A stretch of DNA of 64,000 nt. Origin: Acuticoccus sp. I52.16.1 (lineage in GTDB: Bacteria > Pseudomonadota > Alphaproteobacteria > Rhizobiales > Amorphaceae). The notes beneath the pieces were generated by a model, which ran no database searches, was not told the DNA's origin, and saw only the letters and a list, made by a program, of their open reading frames with translations. The stretch covers positions 1,240,001-1,304,000 of the forward strand of contig NZ_CP094828.1 of assembly GCF_022865125.1 (NCBI RefSeq), written 5' to 3'. This document shows, one piece after another, positions 27,028 through 35,684 of the stretch. A program made the position numbers and the translations under genes. How positions within the stretch are numbered: the stretch's first letter is position 1; each line of letters begins with the position of its first letter.

Positions 27028-27888
27028 ATGAGCTTTTCCCAACGCGTCCGGCACGCCACCGCCCTCACCCGGCAGAGCTGGGCCATGCTGCGCGAACAGA
27101 CCTCGCTGCTCATCCTGCCGTTGGTCAGCGGGCTCTGCCTGGCGCTGATCTCGGCGACCTTCCTGGCGCCCATCGTCGCCAGCGAAGAATTCCGCACCGC
27201 GCTGGAAGGTCGGACGCCCGACACCCAGGTGCTCGACTACGCCTACCTCTTCGTCTTCTACCTCGTCGCCTTCACGGTGATGAACATCTTCAACGGCGCC
27301 CTGCTTCACTGCGTCCTCGCCCGGATCGAGGGGCGGCCGGCCAGCGTCGGCGCGGGCCTCGCCGCCGCATTGGGGCGGCTGCCGCAGATCCTCGCCTGGT
27401 CACTCGTCAGCGCCACCATCGGCGTGGCGCTCAACGTCCTGCGCGACAAGGCGGGCAATCTCGGCAAGTTCGTCGCCGGGGCGGCCGGCCTCGCCTGGTC
27501 CATCGCCACCTATTTCGCCTTCCCGCTGGTGATGGCCGACGGGACCGGGCCGTTCGCCAGCATCACCGGCTCGTCCAAGCTGGTGCGGCGGACCTGGGGC
27601 GAATCGGCGCTCGCCAACGTCGGCGTTACGCTGGTGTTCGGCCTCGTCGTCGCCGTGCTCGTCGTGGTGTTCGCGGTGCTCTTCGTGGCCGTGGCGAGCA
27701 CGTTGCCGACCGCTGCGGCGGTCGCCGTGGTGGTGCTCTTCGGTGTCGCGCTGGGGCTGACGGTGCTCGTCGCCAGCACGGTGTCGATGGTGATCCGCGG
27801 CGCCCTCTTCGCCTACGCGCGCAACGGCGTGGTCCCGCAGCCGTTCGATCAGGCCGCCTTGGCCTCGGTCATCCACCCCAAGCGCTGA
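27028..27888 (+). CDS. DUF6159-like multi-pass membrane protein
   Basis: A 286-residue protein with about five or six hydrophobic spans: LLILPLVSGLCLALISATFL near residue 30, LFVFYLVAFTVMNIF near 80, ATIGVALNVL, an Ala-rich span before TYFAFPLVMADG near 165, and two long Val/Leu-rich spans in 195-250. It resembles proteins labelled DUF6159, which share the glycerophosphodiester phosphodiesterase membrane-domain fold; no catalytic residues are visible and its role is unknown. The start is ATG at 27028, with only a weak GAGAG upstream. The stop is 9 bases from the end of convergent cheR. Upstream inverted repeats suggest it is regulated. Confidence 0.75.
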   Translation: MSFSQRVRHATALTRQSWAMLREQTSLLILPLVSGLCLALISATFLAPIVASEEFRTALEGRTPDTQVLDYAYLFVFYLVAFTVMNIFNGALLHCVLARIEGRPASVGAGLAAALGRLPQILAWSLVSATIGVALNVLRDKAGNLGKFVAGAAGLAWSIATYFAFPLVMADGTGPFASITGSSKLVRRTWGESALANVGVTLVFGLVVAVLVVVFAVLFVAVASTLPTAAAVAVVVLFGVALGLTVLVASTVSMVIRGALFAYARNGVVPQPFDQAALASVIHPKR

Positions 27889-27897
27889 CGGGCCGCG

Positions 27898-28743
27898 TCA
27901 GGCCACATTACGGGCCTGCGCCGCCTCGGCCGACGCCCGGACATAGACGTTGCGCAGGTCGCCGTGGCGCGCGAACTGCGGGGTCAGCCCCAATGTCGTC
28001 TCCGGGCCGCCCAGGATCAGGTAGCCGTCCTGCGGCATCAGCCTCGCCATGCGCTCCAGCACGTTCGACTTGGTCGGCCGGTCGAAATAGATCAGCACGT
28101 TGCGGCAGAAGATGATGTCGAACTGCCCCAGCCGATCGAACGGTTCGAGGAGATTGCGCGGCTGGAAGGTCACGCGCTTCTTGATCGTCGGCGCGATCAG
28201 GTAGTGGTTCCGTTCCCCGCGGGTGAAGTAGCGTGACAGATACTGCTGCGGCATCCCGCGGCCGACCTCGAACTGGGTGTATTCACCCGCCCGCGCCCGG
28301 GCGAGCGCGGCCTGGCTGATGTCCGTCGCGATGATCTCCACCGGCTGGCGGCCGAACTTCTTCTGGTTCTCCTCCAGCAGGATCGCGATCGAATAGGGCT
28401 CCTGGCCGGTGGAGGCGGCCGCGGACCAGATGCGGATCGGCTTGCCGCCGCGCGCTGCGATCAGTCGCGGCAGCATCTCGCCGATCAGCGCGTCGAACGG
28501 TGCCTGATCGCGGAAGAACAGCGACTCGTTGGTGGTCATCGCGTCGACCACCTCCTCGGTGATCTCCCGGCCCCTGGCGCCGCGCATCGCGTTGACGAGC
28601 TCGGTCAGGTCCTTGAAGCCGTGGGCCTCGCAGATGGGCTTCAGCCGCGTCGTCACGAGGTACTGCTTGTCGGCGCTGAGGGCGAGGCCCGAGCGCTCCT
28701 TCAGGATGCGGCGCAGGAAGCTGAAGTCGTCGTCGCGAACCAT
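27898..28743 (-). CDS. cheR: Chemotaxis protein methyltransferase CheR
   Basis: A 281-residue S-adenosylmethionine-dependent methyltransferase that methylates glutamates on chemoreceptors. The N-terminal helical domain contains FLRRILKERSGLALSADKQYLV, followed by TTNESLFFRD with the substrate-binding Asn-Glu-Ser and Arg. The SAM site is IRIWSAAASTGQEPYSIA near residue 105, then IIATDIS and FDIIFCRNVLIYFD. ATG at 28743 shares one base with the cheB stop (TGATG). It is the last gene of the motility operon. No pentapeptide-binding insert is evident, which fits the lack of a C-terminal tether on the MCP upstream. Confidence 0.96.
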   Translation of the reverse strand: MVRDDDFSFLRRILKERSGLALSADKQYLVTTRLKPICEAHGFKDLTELVNAMRGARGREITEEVVDAMTTNESLFFRDQAPFDALIGEMLPRLIAARGGKPIRIWSAAASTGQEPYSIAILLEENQKKFGRQPVEIIATDISQAALARARAGEYTQFEVGRGMPQQYLSRYFTRGERNHYLIAPTIKKRVTFQPRNLLEPFDRLGQFDIIFCRNVLIYFDRPTKSNVLERMARLMPQDGYLILGGPETTLGLTPQFARHGDLRNVYVRASAEAAQARNVA

Positions 28744-29924
28744 CAGAAGATCCCCTTCATGGCGGCCTGAACCGCGTTGGCGATCTGAGGCAACGGAAAA
28801 ACACGGTCGGCCACGCCGGCACCGACGGCCGCGCCCGGCATGCCCCAAACGACGCTCGTCTCCTTGTCTTGCGCGAAGATCGCGCCGCCGGCCGCGGAGA
28901 TGACCTTCGCGCCCTGGCAACCGTCGTTGCCCATGCCGGTGAGAATGACGCCCAGCACGCCGCGGCCGAAGACCTCAGCCGCGGACACGAAGAGGACGTC
29001 GGCCGAGGGGCGGCAGAAGTTGACCGGCTCGGTGTCGGTGAGCTTGAGCCGCTTGGTTCCGCCCGAGTTGCAAACGATCATGTGATGGCCTCCAGGCGCG
29101 ATGCGGATCTCACCGGAGACCAAGGCCTCGTCCGCCTTCGCTTCGAGCGCTGTCCATGCGGTCGCCCGCGTGATGTGCTCGGCCAGGATCGGCGTGAAGG
29201 CCGCCGGCATATGCTGCACGATGAGCACCGGGACGGTCACGGCCGCCGGCGAGATGTCGGAAAACAGGGTGATGAGGGCCTGCGGGCCACCGGTGGAGCT
29301 GGCCACCACCAGCACCTGCGGCGGCGGGCGATGGATGCGCGCGGCGCGCGGCGGCGGGACCGCGGCGCCGGTCGCCGAGCCGCTGCGGGGCGGCCGCGCC
29401 GGCGAGGCGGGGGGCGTGCCCGGCGGCATGCGAGCCACTGTCGGCCTGGGCGCGGCGACGATCGACGCGGCGTCGGAACCGGCGCGGCGGCGCGCTGCGA
29501 AGCCGAACTGCGAGTCGAGGAGGTCGATCACCGCCTGGGCGACGGGGCGCAGCGCGAACGGCTCGTCGGACGGCGGCTTGCCCACCACCCCGATCGCCCC
29601 CTTCTCGACCGCCTCGGCCCGCATCTTCGCCATCTCGGCCTGCGGCGCGACGATGACGATCGGCAGCCGCGGGTCGGCGCGCGAGATCTGCTGCAGGAGG
29701 CCGAGGCCGCGCAGGCCCGGCAACTCGGTGTCGAGCACGAGGCAGTCCGGCCGCGCCTCGTCGAAGGCGCGCTTGACGTCGGACGGGGCGACCGCGTCCG
29801 GCGTCAGCGCATAGTTGGAGTGGTTGAGCGCCCGCCGCAGCGCCGTGCGCAGCGCCGCGGAGTGGGCGAGGAGCTGCAGCCGCTTGCGCTCCGAGTCCGG
29901 CGCCATGCGCGCCGCCTGGATCAT
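28743..29924 (-). CDS. cheB: Chemotaxis glutamate methylesterase CheB with degenerate receiver domain
   Basis: A 393-residue protein with an N-terminal receiver-like domain (about 12-135), a Pro/Ala/Arg-rich linker (150-195) and a C-terminal methylesterase domain that demethylates and deamidates chemoreceptors. The catalytic Ser (VASSTGGP, near 207), His (VQHMP, near 235) and Asp (GMGNDG, near 331) are present. The receiver keeps the phospho-acceptor Asp (VLDTELPG) and Lys (VVGKP), but the Asp-Asp pair that binds Mg is replaced: LQLLAHSAALR stands where VDDSALMR is usual, and the Ser/Thr switch residue is Ala (IVAPQ). Phosphorylation is therefore doubtful. The ATG overlaps the cheW stop by 4 bases; a second ATG at 29906 is possible. 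Confidence 0.93.
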   Translation of the reverse strand: MIQAARMAPDSERKRLQLLAHSAALRTALRRALNHSNYALTPDAVAPSDVKRAFDEARPDCLVLDTELPGLRGLGLLQQISRADPRLPIVIVAPQAEMAKMRAEAVEKGAIGVVGKPPSDEPFALRPVAQAVIDLLDSQFGFAARRRAGSDAASIVAAPRPTVARMPPGTPPASPARPPRSGSATGAAVPPPRAARIHRPPPQVLVVASSTGGPQALITLFSDISPAAVTVPVLIVQHMPAAFTPILAEHITRATAWTALEAKADEALVSGEIRIAPGGHHMIVCNSGGTKRLKLTDTEPVNFCRPSADVLFVSAAEVFGRGVLGVILTGMGNDGCQGAKVISAAGGAIFAQDKETSVVWGMPGAAVGAGVADRVFPLPQIANAVQAAMKGIF

Positions 29925-30394
29925 GCGCTGACCAGGGACGTCACGCCGTCGAACAGTCGGTCCACGGCCACGATCAGCACCAGGTGTTTGTCGGACCGCT
30001 GCACGCCCGTGACGATCTCGCGCCAGCGGCGATCGAGGTTCATCGGCGCCGGCTCACGCTCGGACGGGACGGAGGTGAGGACGTCCCCCATCTCGTCCAC
30101 CGCGAGGCCGAACAGTTCGTTCTGCCGCTCGATGCCGATGGCCATCGTCGGCGCCTTCTCCGCGCGGGGAAAGCCGAGGATCTGGCGCGTGTCGAGCGCG
30201 GTGACGATCCGGCCGCGCAGGTTGAGGACGCCGATGATGCCCGGCGGCGACTGCGGCACCGTGGTGATGCGCGACAGCAGGAACACCTCGTGCACCGCCG
30301 AGATCGGCAGCGCGAACCAATGCCCGGCGAGGCGCGCCGTGACGTAGCCGTCCGCTTCGTCGAGAAGCGCGTTGCGGGAGAGGCTCTTGGTCAC
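29921..30394 (-). CDS. cheW: Chemotaxis adaptor CheW
   Basis: A 157-residue CheW-like SH3 double-barrel protein that couples CheA to chemoreceptors. ARLAGHWFALPISAVHEV, the conserved GIIGVLNLRGRIVTALDTR near residue 55 with the receptor-contact Arg, and LFGLAVDEMGDVL are all present. It starts inside the last codons of cheA (4-base overlap) and ends inside the start of cheB (4-base overlap), so the cheA-cheW-cheB stoichiometry is probably set by translational coupling. Confidence 0.96.
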   Translation of the reverse strand: MTKSLSRNALLDEADGYVTARLAGHWFALPISAVHEVFLLSRITTVPQSPPGIIGVLNLRGRIVTALDTRQILGFPRAEKAPTMAIGIERQNELFGLAVDEMGDVLTSVPSEREPAPMNLDRRWREIVTGVQRSDKHLVLIVAVDRLFDGVTSLVSA

Positions 30395-33066
30395 GCGGCA
30401 ACCTCCTTCGTTTCGGGCTTGGTGAACTCACGCAGCGCGTCGATGAGACCGTTGCGGTCGAGCTTGGAGATGTAATCGGAGAAGCCGCCTTCGCGGGCCC
30501 GGTTGATGGCGTCGTCCGTCAGCATGCCGGTGAGCGCCAAGAGCGGCACCGGCCTCAGGCGGTCGATCTTCTTGACCTCGGCGGCGAACTCGAAACCGTC
30601 CATGTCCGGCATGTCGACGTCGGTGACGATGACCTTGGGCTGCAGGCCCATGGCGATCTTGTCGAGCGCCTGCTTGCCCGATTCGCACACGACCGGGTCG
30701 AAGCCCGCGGCGCGCACCACCGGCGCGACGAGGTTGCGGAAGAAGGGCGAGTCGTCGACGAGGAGGATCTTCATCGACTCGTCGACCTTCTGGCGCTGAT
30801 GCGGGTCGAACCAGTGCGAAGAGGCGAGGCCGAGGAAGTAGCCGACATCGATGATCTCGGCATGCGCGCCGCCGACGATGGCGCTACCGAGGATGCCGGC
30901 CTGCTCGGACGGGATCTGCACGTCGACGATGTCCTCGACGATGTCGACGATCTCGTCCACCAGCAGCCCCATCGACTTGCCGTCGTCCGACATGACGAGA
31001 AGCGGCTTGCGCTCCTTGGAGTCGGGGTCGGGCGGGCCGCCGAACCACACCAGCGGGATCAGCTCGTTGTTGTACTGGATGTGCCACTGGCCTTCCGACT
31101 GCTCGGCATCGGCGAGGCACACGTCTTCGAGGCGCGTGATGAGGCTGATCGGCAGCGCCTTGCGGTTGGGCGAGGCGGCGCGGAACATGAGGAGAAGCTG
31201 CTTGTCCTCCATATTGTCCAGCTCCTCCTCCTCCGTGGTGGAGGACGACATCGACGCCTCCGACGGCGTCGCCGCGGCCGAGCGCACGCCATTGGGGTCG
31301 ACGATCATGATCACGCGGCCGTCACCCAGGATGGTCGACCCGGAGAAGTGCTCGATGTTGCGCAGCGCCGCCGGCAGCGGCTTCACAACGATCTCCTCCG
31401 TCCGCAGCACCGAATCGACCAGCATGCCGAACTTCAGCCCGCGGGCGCGGATCACCATCACGAAGCCCTCGGTGCTCTCGTCGGCGGTGCGCGGCTGGCC
31501 GTTCTCGTCGAACGCCGTGGGAAGTTGCAGGATGGTGCGCAGGTCGACGATCGGCAGCAGCCGGTCGCGCGATCGCAGGACCGGCGAATCCTTGATAAGC
31601 TGGATCGAGTGCGCCCCGCCCGGCTCGACCTTGAGAAGCTCGTCCACCGAGGTCTGCGGGATGGCGAAATCCTCGCCGTCGACGCCGACGATGAGCGCGC
31701 GCAGGATCGCCAGCGTCAGCGGGATCTTCAGCGTGAAGACCGACCCCTGATTGACCGCCGATCGCACGTCGATCGATCCGCCGATCCGCTCGACGTTGGA
31801 CTGCACCACGTCCATGCCGACGCCGCGGCCGGAGACCGAGGTCACCTTGGCGGCGGTCGAGAAGCCGGGCTCGAAGATGAACGAGAAGATCTGCTCGTTC
31901 GTCATCCGATCGGCGTCTTCCTGGGTGGCGATGCCGCGCTCGACCGCCTTTTCCTTGATGCGGTCGACGTTGAGGCCGCGGCCGTCGTCGGCGATCTCGA
32001 CCAGGATCTGGCCGCCTTCGTGGTAGGCGTTGAGCTTGATGTGGCCCTTCTCGGTCTTGCCGGCGGCGAGGCGCTCGGCCGGAATCTCGAGGCCGTGGTC
32101 GGCGGCGTTGCGGACCATGTGCATGAGCGGGTCCTTGATGGACTCCAGCACCTGCCGGTCGAGCTCGGTGTTGGCGCCCTCCATCTCCAGCTCGATGTTC
32201 TTGCCGAGGTTGGCGGCGACGTCGCGCACGATGCGCGGCAGCTTGCGCCAGGCATTGCCGATCGGCTGCATCCGCGTGGACATCACCGCCTGCTGCAGCT
32301 CACCGGTCACCGTCGACAGGCGCTGCAGCGCGAGCTTGTGGGTCGTGCGCTCCTCGTTGCGCATGATCTCGGTCAGCTCGTTGCGGGTCAGCACCAGCTC
32401 GGAGACCACCGTCATGAGGTGTTCCAGCGTCTCGACCGAGACGCGGATCGAGCTGGAGGCGGCGTCGCCGCTTTCGCCTGCGGAGGCGGGTTTCTCGTCC
32501 GCCTTGGCGGCCGGCTTCGCGGCGGGCTTGGGAGCCGCTTTGGGCGGCGGCGCGGCCGCGGCGGGCGCCGGAGCGGGCGCGGCGGCGGCCGGTGCCGCCT
32601 CCGGCGCGGCTTCGGCCTCGGCCGGCGGACCGTCGCCGTTCGTCAGCGCCTCGATCTCTTCCGGCGACAGCTCGGACGCGCCGTCCGACCCGGCCAGCTG
32701 CAACGCCTTGATGATCGCCTCGTCGTCGCCCTCGGGCTCCGTTCCGCCGGAGGACTCGATGGCGCCGAGCAGGAACTTCAGCCGGTCGACCACCTGCAAC
32801 ATGGCGTCGACGGCGTCGTTGGTGACCGGGTCGCCGTTGCGCAGGCGGTCCATCAAGGTCTCGGCGTTGTGCGCCACGCCGGCCATCCGTGGCAGGCCCA
32901 GGAAGCCGCACGTCCCCTTGATGGTGTGCATCAGGCGGAAGAGCTCGTTGAGCATCGCGGCCGGTTCGGCCTCGGTCTCGAGCTCCACCAGCTTGACGTC
33001 CACCTGCTCCAACGCCTCTTGCGTGTCGGTGATGAATTCGGCGAGGAGTTCGTCGATCCCGTCCAT
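30391..33066 (-). CDS. cheA: Hybrid chemotaxis kinase CheA with second CheW domain and C-terminal receiver
   Basis: An 891-residue kinase. Domains in order: HPt (1-110; phospho-His47 in LFRLMHTIKGTCGF); an Ala/Pro/Lys-rich linker (about 130-195) with no P2 domain; dimerisation helices with HLMTVVSELVLTRNEL; HATPase (about 270-440: MVRNAADHGLE, IADDGRGLN, SGRGVGMDVV); a CheW-like regulatory domain (450-590); a second CheW-like domain (about 625-755); and a receiver (765-885) with intact LVDDS, phospho-acceptor Asp in VTDVDMPD, Thr in ALTG and Lys in ISKLD. The kinase senses MCP state and phosphorylates response regulators; the built-in receiver may act as a phosphate sink or for kinase feedback. 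No free cheY is in the window. The cheW ATG overlaps its stop. Confidence 0.95.
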   Translation of the reverse strand: MDGIDELLAEFITDTQEALEQVDVKLVELETEAEPAAMLNELFRLMHTIKGTCGFLGLPRMAGVAHNAETLMDRLRNGDPVTNDAVDAMLQVVDRLKFLLGAIESSGGTEPEGDDEAIIKALQLAGSDGASELSPEEIEALTNGDGPPAEAEAAPEAAPAAAAPAPAPAAAAPPPKAAPKPAAKPAAKADEKPASAGESGDAASSSIRVSVETLEHLMTVVSELVLTRNELTEIMRNEERTTHKLALQRLSTVTGELQQAVMSTRMQPIGNAWRKLPRIVRDVAANLGKNIELEMEGANTELDRQVLESIKDPLMHMVRNAADHGLEIPAERLAAGKTEKGHIKLNAYHEGGQILVEIADDGRGLNVDRIKEKAVERGIATQEDADRMTNEQIFSFIFEPGFSTAAKVTSVSGRGVGMDVVQSNVERIGGSIDVRSAVNQGSVFTLKIPLTLAILRALIVGVDGEDFAIPQTSVDELLKVEPGGAHSIQLIKDSPVLRSRDRLLPIVDLRTILQLPTAFDENGQPRTADESTEGFVMVIRARGLKFGMLVDSVLRTEEIVVKPLPAALRNIEHFSGSTILGDGRVIMIVDPNGVRSAAATPSEASMSSSTTEEEELDNMEDKQLLLMFRAASPNRKALPISLITRLEDVCLADAEQSEGQWHIQYNNELIPLVWFGGPPDPDSKERKPLLVMSDDGKSMGLLVDEIVDIVEDIVDVQIPSEQAGILGSAIVGGAHAEIIDVGYFLGLASSHWFDPHQRQKVDESMKILLVDDSPFFRNLVAPVVRAAGFDPVVCESGKQALDKIAMGLQPKVIVTDVDMPDMDGFEFAAEVKKIDRLRPVPLLALTGMLTDDAINRAREGGFSDYISKLDRNGLIDALREFTKPETKEVAA

Positions 33067-33094
33067 GGTTCTTAAGTCCTCTCAGGCGTCAGAT

Positions 33095-34747
33095 TCAGGC
33101 CGCGTCGGAGCGCATGGAAGCGATGAACGTCGCCATCCGGCTCCTCAAAGTGTCGGCCTGCGTCGACAGATCTTGGGAGGCTGAGACGATCGCGCTCGCC
33201 CCGGCGCCCGTGTCATTGGCAGCCTTCGACACGTCCACGATGATGGACGACACATCTTGCGTGGAGACTGCCGCCTGCTGCACCGACTGGGCGATCGCCC
33301 CCGTCGCGGCCGCTTGCTGCTCGATCGCCGAGGCCACGCTGGAGGCGAGCTCGTTGGCCCGCGTGAAGCTGGTCTTGAGGCTCTGGATCGCCTCGACCAC
33401 CCGGTCGACCTCGCCTTGCACGGCGTTGATCTGCGCCGAGATCTCCTTGGTGGCGCCGCCGGTCTGCTCGGCGAGCGACTTCACCTCCATCGCCACCACC
33501 GCGAACCCCTTGCCCGCATCGCCGGCGCGCGCCGCCTCGATGGTGGCGTTGAGGGCGAGGAGGTTGGTCTGGCTGGCGATGTCCTCGATCAGGGTCACCA
33601 CTTCGCCGATCTTCTGCGCCGACTTGGAGAGCCCCTCGGCCACCCCCGTCGCGCTCTCGGCCTGTCGCAGCGCCTCCAGCGAGATCTGCGTCGACTGCGA
33701 GACCTGGCCGCCGATCTCCTGGGCCGAGGCCGCCAGCTCCTCCGCCGCCGAGGCGACGGCCTGCACGTTGCTGGACGTCTCCTCCGCCGCGTTCGAGACG
33801 CGCTGCGACTGCGTGGTGGAGGTGTCGGCATTGCCGCGCAGGGAGGTGGCGCTGGTCGAAAGCTGGGTGGCCGCTTGCGAGAGGCTGCGCACCACCGAGT
33901 TGACGTCGTTCTCCAGGCGCGAGACCTGGGTCTCCACCGCCTCGCGCTGGGTGCGGGCGCGCTCGTCGCGCTCCTGCCGCGCCGCCACACGCATCGCCTC
34001 GATCTCCTGCAGGCGGATGCGCAGCGCCTCGGCGGTCCGCGCGAGCTGGCCGATTTCGTCGCCGCGCTCCGTCCCGTCGATCGCATGGTCGAGCTGGCCG
34101 TCCTCCAGGTCGTGGATGCGCGAGGACAGCTTGGACAGCGGGGACACGATCTTGGCGGTCGCGATCCAGTAGGAGACGGCAAATCCGCCCGCCACCGCGG
34201 CGACACCGCACAGGATCACGGTCCACAACGCCGCCGTGCCGGATCGTTCGCTGGCGCTCGCATACTCGCCCAGTTCGCCGACCGCCGTCGTGCGGTAGTC
34301 CTGGACGATCGCCTTGGCCTCCACCACGTCCTCGTCCACGCGGGCACGCGCCTGCGCATCGGTCCCGTCCGCCAGCAGGGTCTCGAGGTCGCTCAGCATC
34401 TTGCCCAGCACCGTGCCGAGCGGGCCGACGCCGGTCATGCCGCGCCGCCGGTCGAAGTCGGCGAGGGCGGCGGCGTGACGAACGAGCCCGTCGCGCGCGG
34501 TGCGCAGCTCGGCCACCGGGTCGATCCCCGCGCCCGTGTCGCCGGCATCGATCTCCTCCAGCGCCTGCTCGATGCCGCGCACGTCGATCCCGATGTCGAG
34601 GATCGTGAACATGCGCGCGGCGGCGAGGTTCGACTCGGCGATCGCCGCGTTCATCGACGCCGTCCCGCGCGAGGCGATGACGACGGTCGCGACGATCGCC
34701 AAACTCATGATGCCGACGATGGTGAGGATGCGCAGAAGGACAGACAT
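33095..34747 (-). CDS. Methyl-accepting chemotaxis protein
   Basis: A 550-residue chemoreceptor. Membrane span 1 is about residues 5-27, a periplasmic sensor of about 145 residues follows, predicted mostly helical with no recognised ligand motif, and span 2 is about 172-195 (LWTVILCGVAAVAGGFAVSY). A HAMP domain (196-250; SPLSKLSSRIHDLEDGQLD, GDEIGQLARTAEALR) leads to the coiled-coil signalling domain, whose tip reads IASQTNLLALNATIEAARAG near 395 with GKGFAVVAMEVKSLAEQT after it. There is no NWETF-like CheR/CheB tether at the C terminus. It lies 28 bases upstream of cheA in the same operon and is probably its dedicated receptor. Confidence 0.96.
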   Translation of the reverse strand: MSVLLRILTIVGIMSLAIVATVVIASRGTASMNAAIAESNLAAARMFTILDIGIDVRGIEQALEEIDAGDTGAGIDPVAELRTARDGLVRHAAALADFDRRRGMTGVGPLGTVLGKMLSDLETLLADGTDAQARARVDEDVVEAKAIVQDYRTTAVGELGEYASASERSGTAALWTVILCGVAAVAGGFAVSYWIATAKIVSPLSKLSSRIHDLEDGQLDHAIDGTERGDEIGQLARTAEALRIRLQEIEAMRVAARQERDERARTQREAVETQVSRLENDVNSVVRSLSQAATQLSTSATSLRGNADTSTTQSQRVSNAAEETSSNVQAVASAAEELAASAQEIGGQVSQSTQISLEALRQAESATGVAEGLSKSAQKIGEVVTLIEDIASQTNLLALNATIEAARAGDAGKGFAVVAMEVKSLAEQTGGATKEISAQINAVQGEVDRVVEAIQSLKTSFTRANELASSVASAIEQQAAATGAIAQSVQQAAVSTQDVSSIIVDVSKAANDTGAGASAIVSASQDLSTQADTLRSRMATFIASMRSDAA

Positions 34748-34770
34748 GGGGGTTCCTGTGGTCGATCGGT

Positions 34771-35331
34771 TCAGTGGGCGGCGCCGGCGCCCGGCTCCTT
34801 GGCCGCAGGCTGGCTGGTGCCCGCGTCGAGCGCCGGGTTCTGCGGCACGCCCGCGCTTTGCGCGGCGGCGGCGACCTTGCGCATCGCGTCGGGGTCGGAC
34901 AGGTCGATGTAGTTCAGGCCGTCCACCAGGAGATCCTGGACGACCTCCGCCCCCATCCGCGTGTTGACGTTCTCGCGCACCTCCTCGGAGAAATTGCCCA
35001 GATCGAGGCGCGCCAGCTTGCCGAAGTCGGTCTCGGCGCGGGCGTAGAGCGAGCGGAAGATCTCGTCCGTGAGGAAGGGGTCGGGCTCGGAGGCCAGCGA
35101 GCGCAGCACCGCCGCGTCGGCCGTGTAGACCATGCGCACGACGACGTAGCCCTCCACGCGCCCATGCTCGACGACGGGGACACTCATCGTCGGCAGCGAC
35201 GTGTAGCGCAGGCCCTCCAGCTTGGGCTTGGCCTCCTCCTCAACCGAGTTGAGCTTGAAGGAGGCGGCCGCGTAGCCCGCGCCCAGCGTCACCACGACCG
35301 CCCACATCCCAACGAGGAGGGCACCCTTCAT
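34771..35331 (-). CDS. FliL-like membrane-anchored protein in motility operon
   Basis: A 186-residue protein with one N-terminal membrane span (LLVGMWAVVVTLGAGYAAAS) and a periplasmic domain. A beta-rich part (PTMSVPVVEHGRVEGYVVVRMVYTADA) is followed by helices with FGKLARLDLGNFSEEVRENVN and VVQDLLVDGLNYIDLSDPD, then an Ala/Pro-rich tail. I do not recognise it with certainty. Size, topology and position beside the MCP and flagellar export genes suggest a FliL-like partner of the flagellar motor, but the sequence match to classic FliL is weak. The stop of the next gene upstream (FlgN-like) overlaps its ATG by 4 bases. Confidence 0.6.
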   Translation of the reverse strand: MKGALLVGMWAVVVTLGAGYAAASFKLNSVEEEAKPKLEGLRYTSLPTMSVPVVEHGRVEGYVVVRMVYTADAAVLRSLASEPDPFLTDEIFRSLYARAETDFGKLARLDLGNFSEEVRENVNTRMGAEVVQDLLVDGLNYIDLSDPDAMRKVAAAAQSAGVPQNPALDAGTSQPAAKEPGAGAAH

Positions 35332-35684
35332 TGCAGCGACTCCAGCCCCGTCGTGACCGGCGGCCGCGGCTCGTAGGTACCGTCGGACTCCTCGGCGAGG
35401 ACCGCGGCGGTGACGATCTCGGAGATGACGCGCGCCGCTTCGAGACGGCGCATCAGCAGCTTCTCCTCGACCGCGAGCTTCTCGCGCAGGCGGCGGACCT
35501 GCTCGAGCAGCCGCTCGTCCTCCTGCGGGCGATGGTGGCCGAGGCGCGACAACTCGAGGAGCGCGCGACCCTTGGCGTCGGCCAACGCCTTGTCGTCGAT
35601 GCTGGCGCTCGCTCTCATCGCCGCGATGGAGGTGTCGATCAGGCCTTCGAGGCGGCTAACGGCGTTGGTGATCCCGGTCGTCAT
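35328..35684 (-). CDS. FlgN-like flagellar chaperone
   Basis: A 118-residue, almost wholly helical protein: AVSRLEGLIDTSIAAMRA, then ADAKGRALLELSRL, and EQVRRLREKLAVEEKLLMRRLEAARVISEIV as a long coiled coil, ending in EESDGTYEP. The pattern and ending resemble Rhizobiales proteins annotated FlgN, the cytoplasmic chaperone for hook-associated proteins. The start is ATG at 35684, inside the end of the FlgJ-like gene (4-base overlap); an upstream in-frame ATG at 35819 would add an Arg-rich artefact. Assigned by pattern and context. Confidence 0.65.
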   Translation of the reverse strand: MTTGITNAVSRLEGLIDTSIAAMRASASIDDKALADAKGRALLELSRLGHHRPQEDERLLEQVRRLREKLAVEEKLLMRRLEAARVISEIVTAAVLAEESDGTYEPRPPVTTGLESLQ

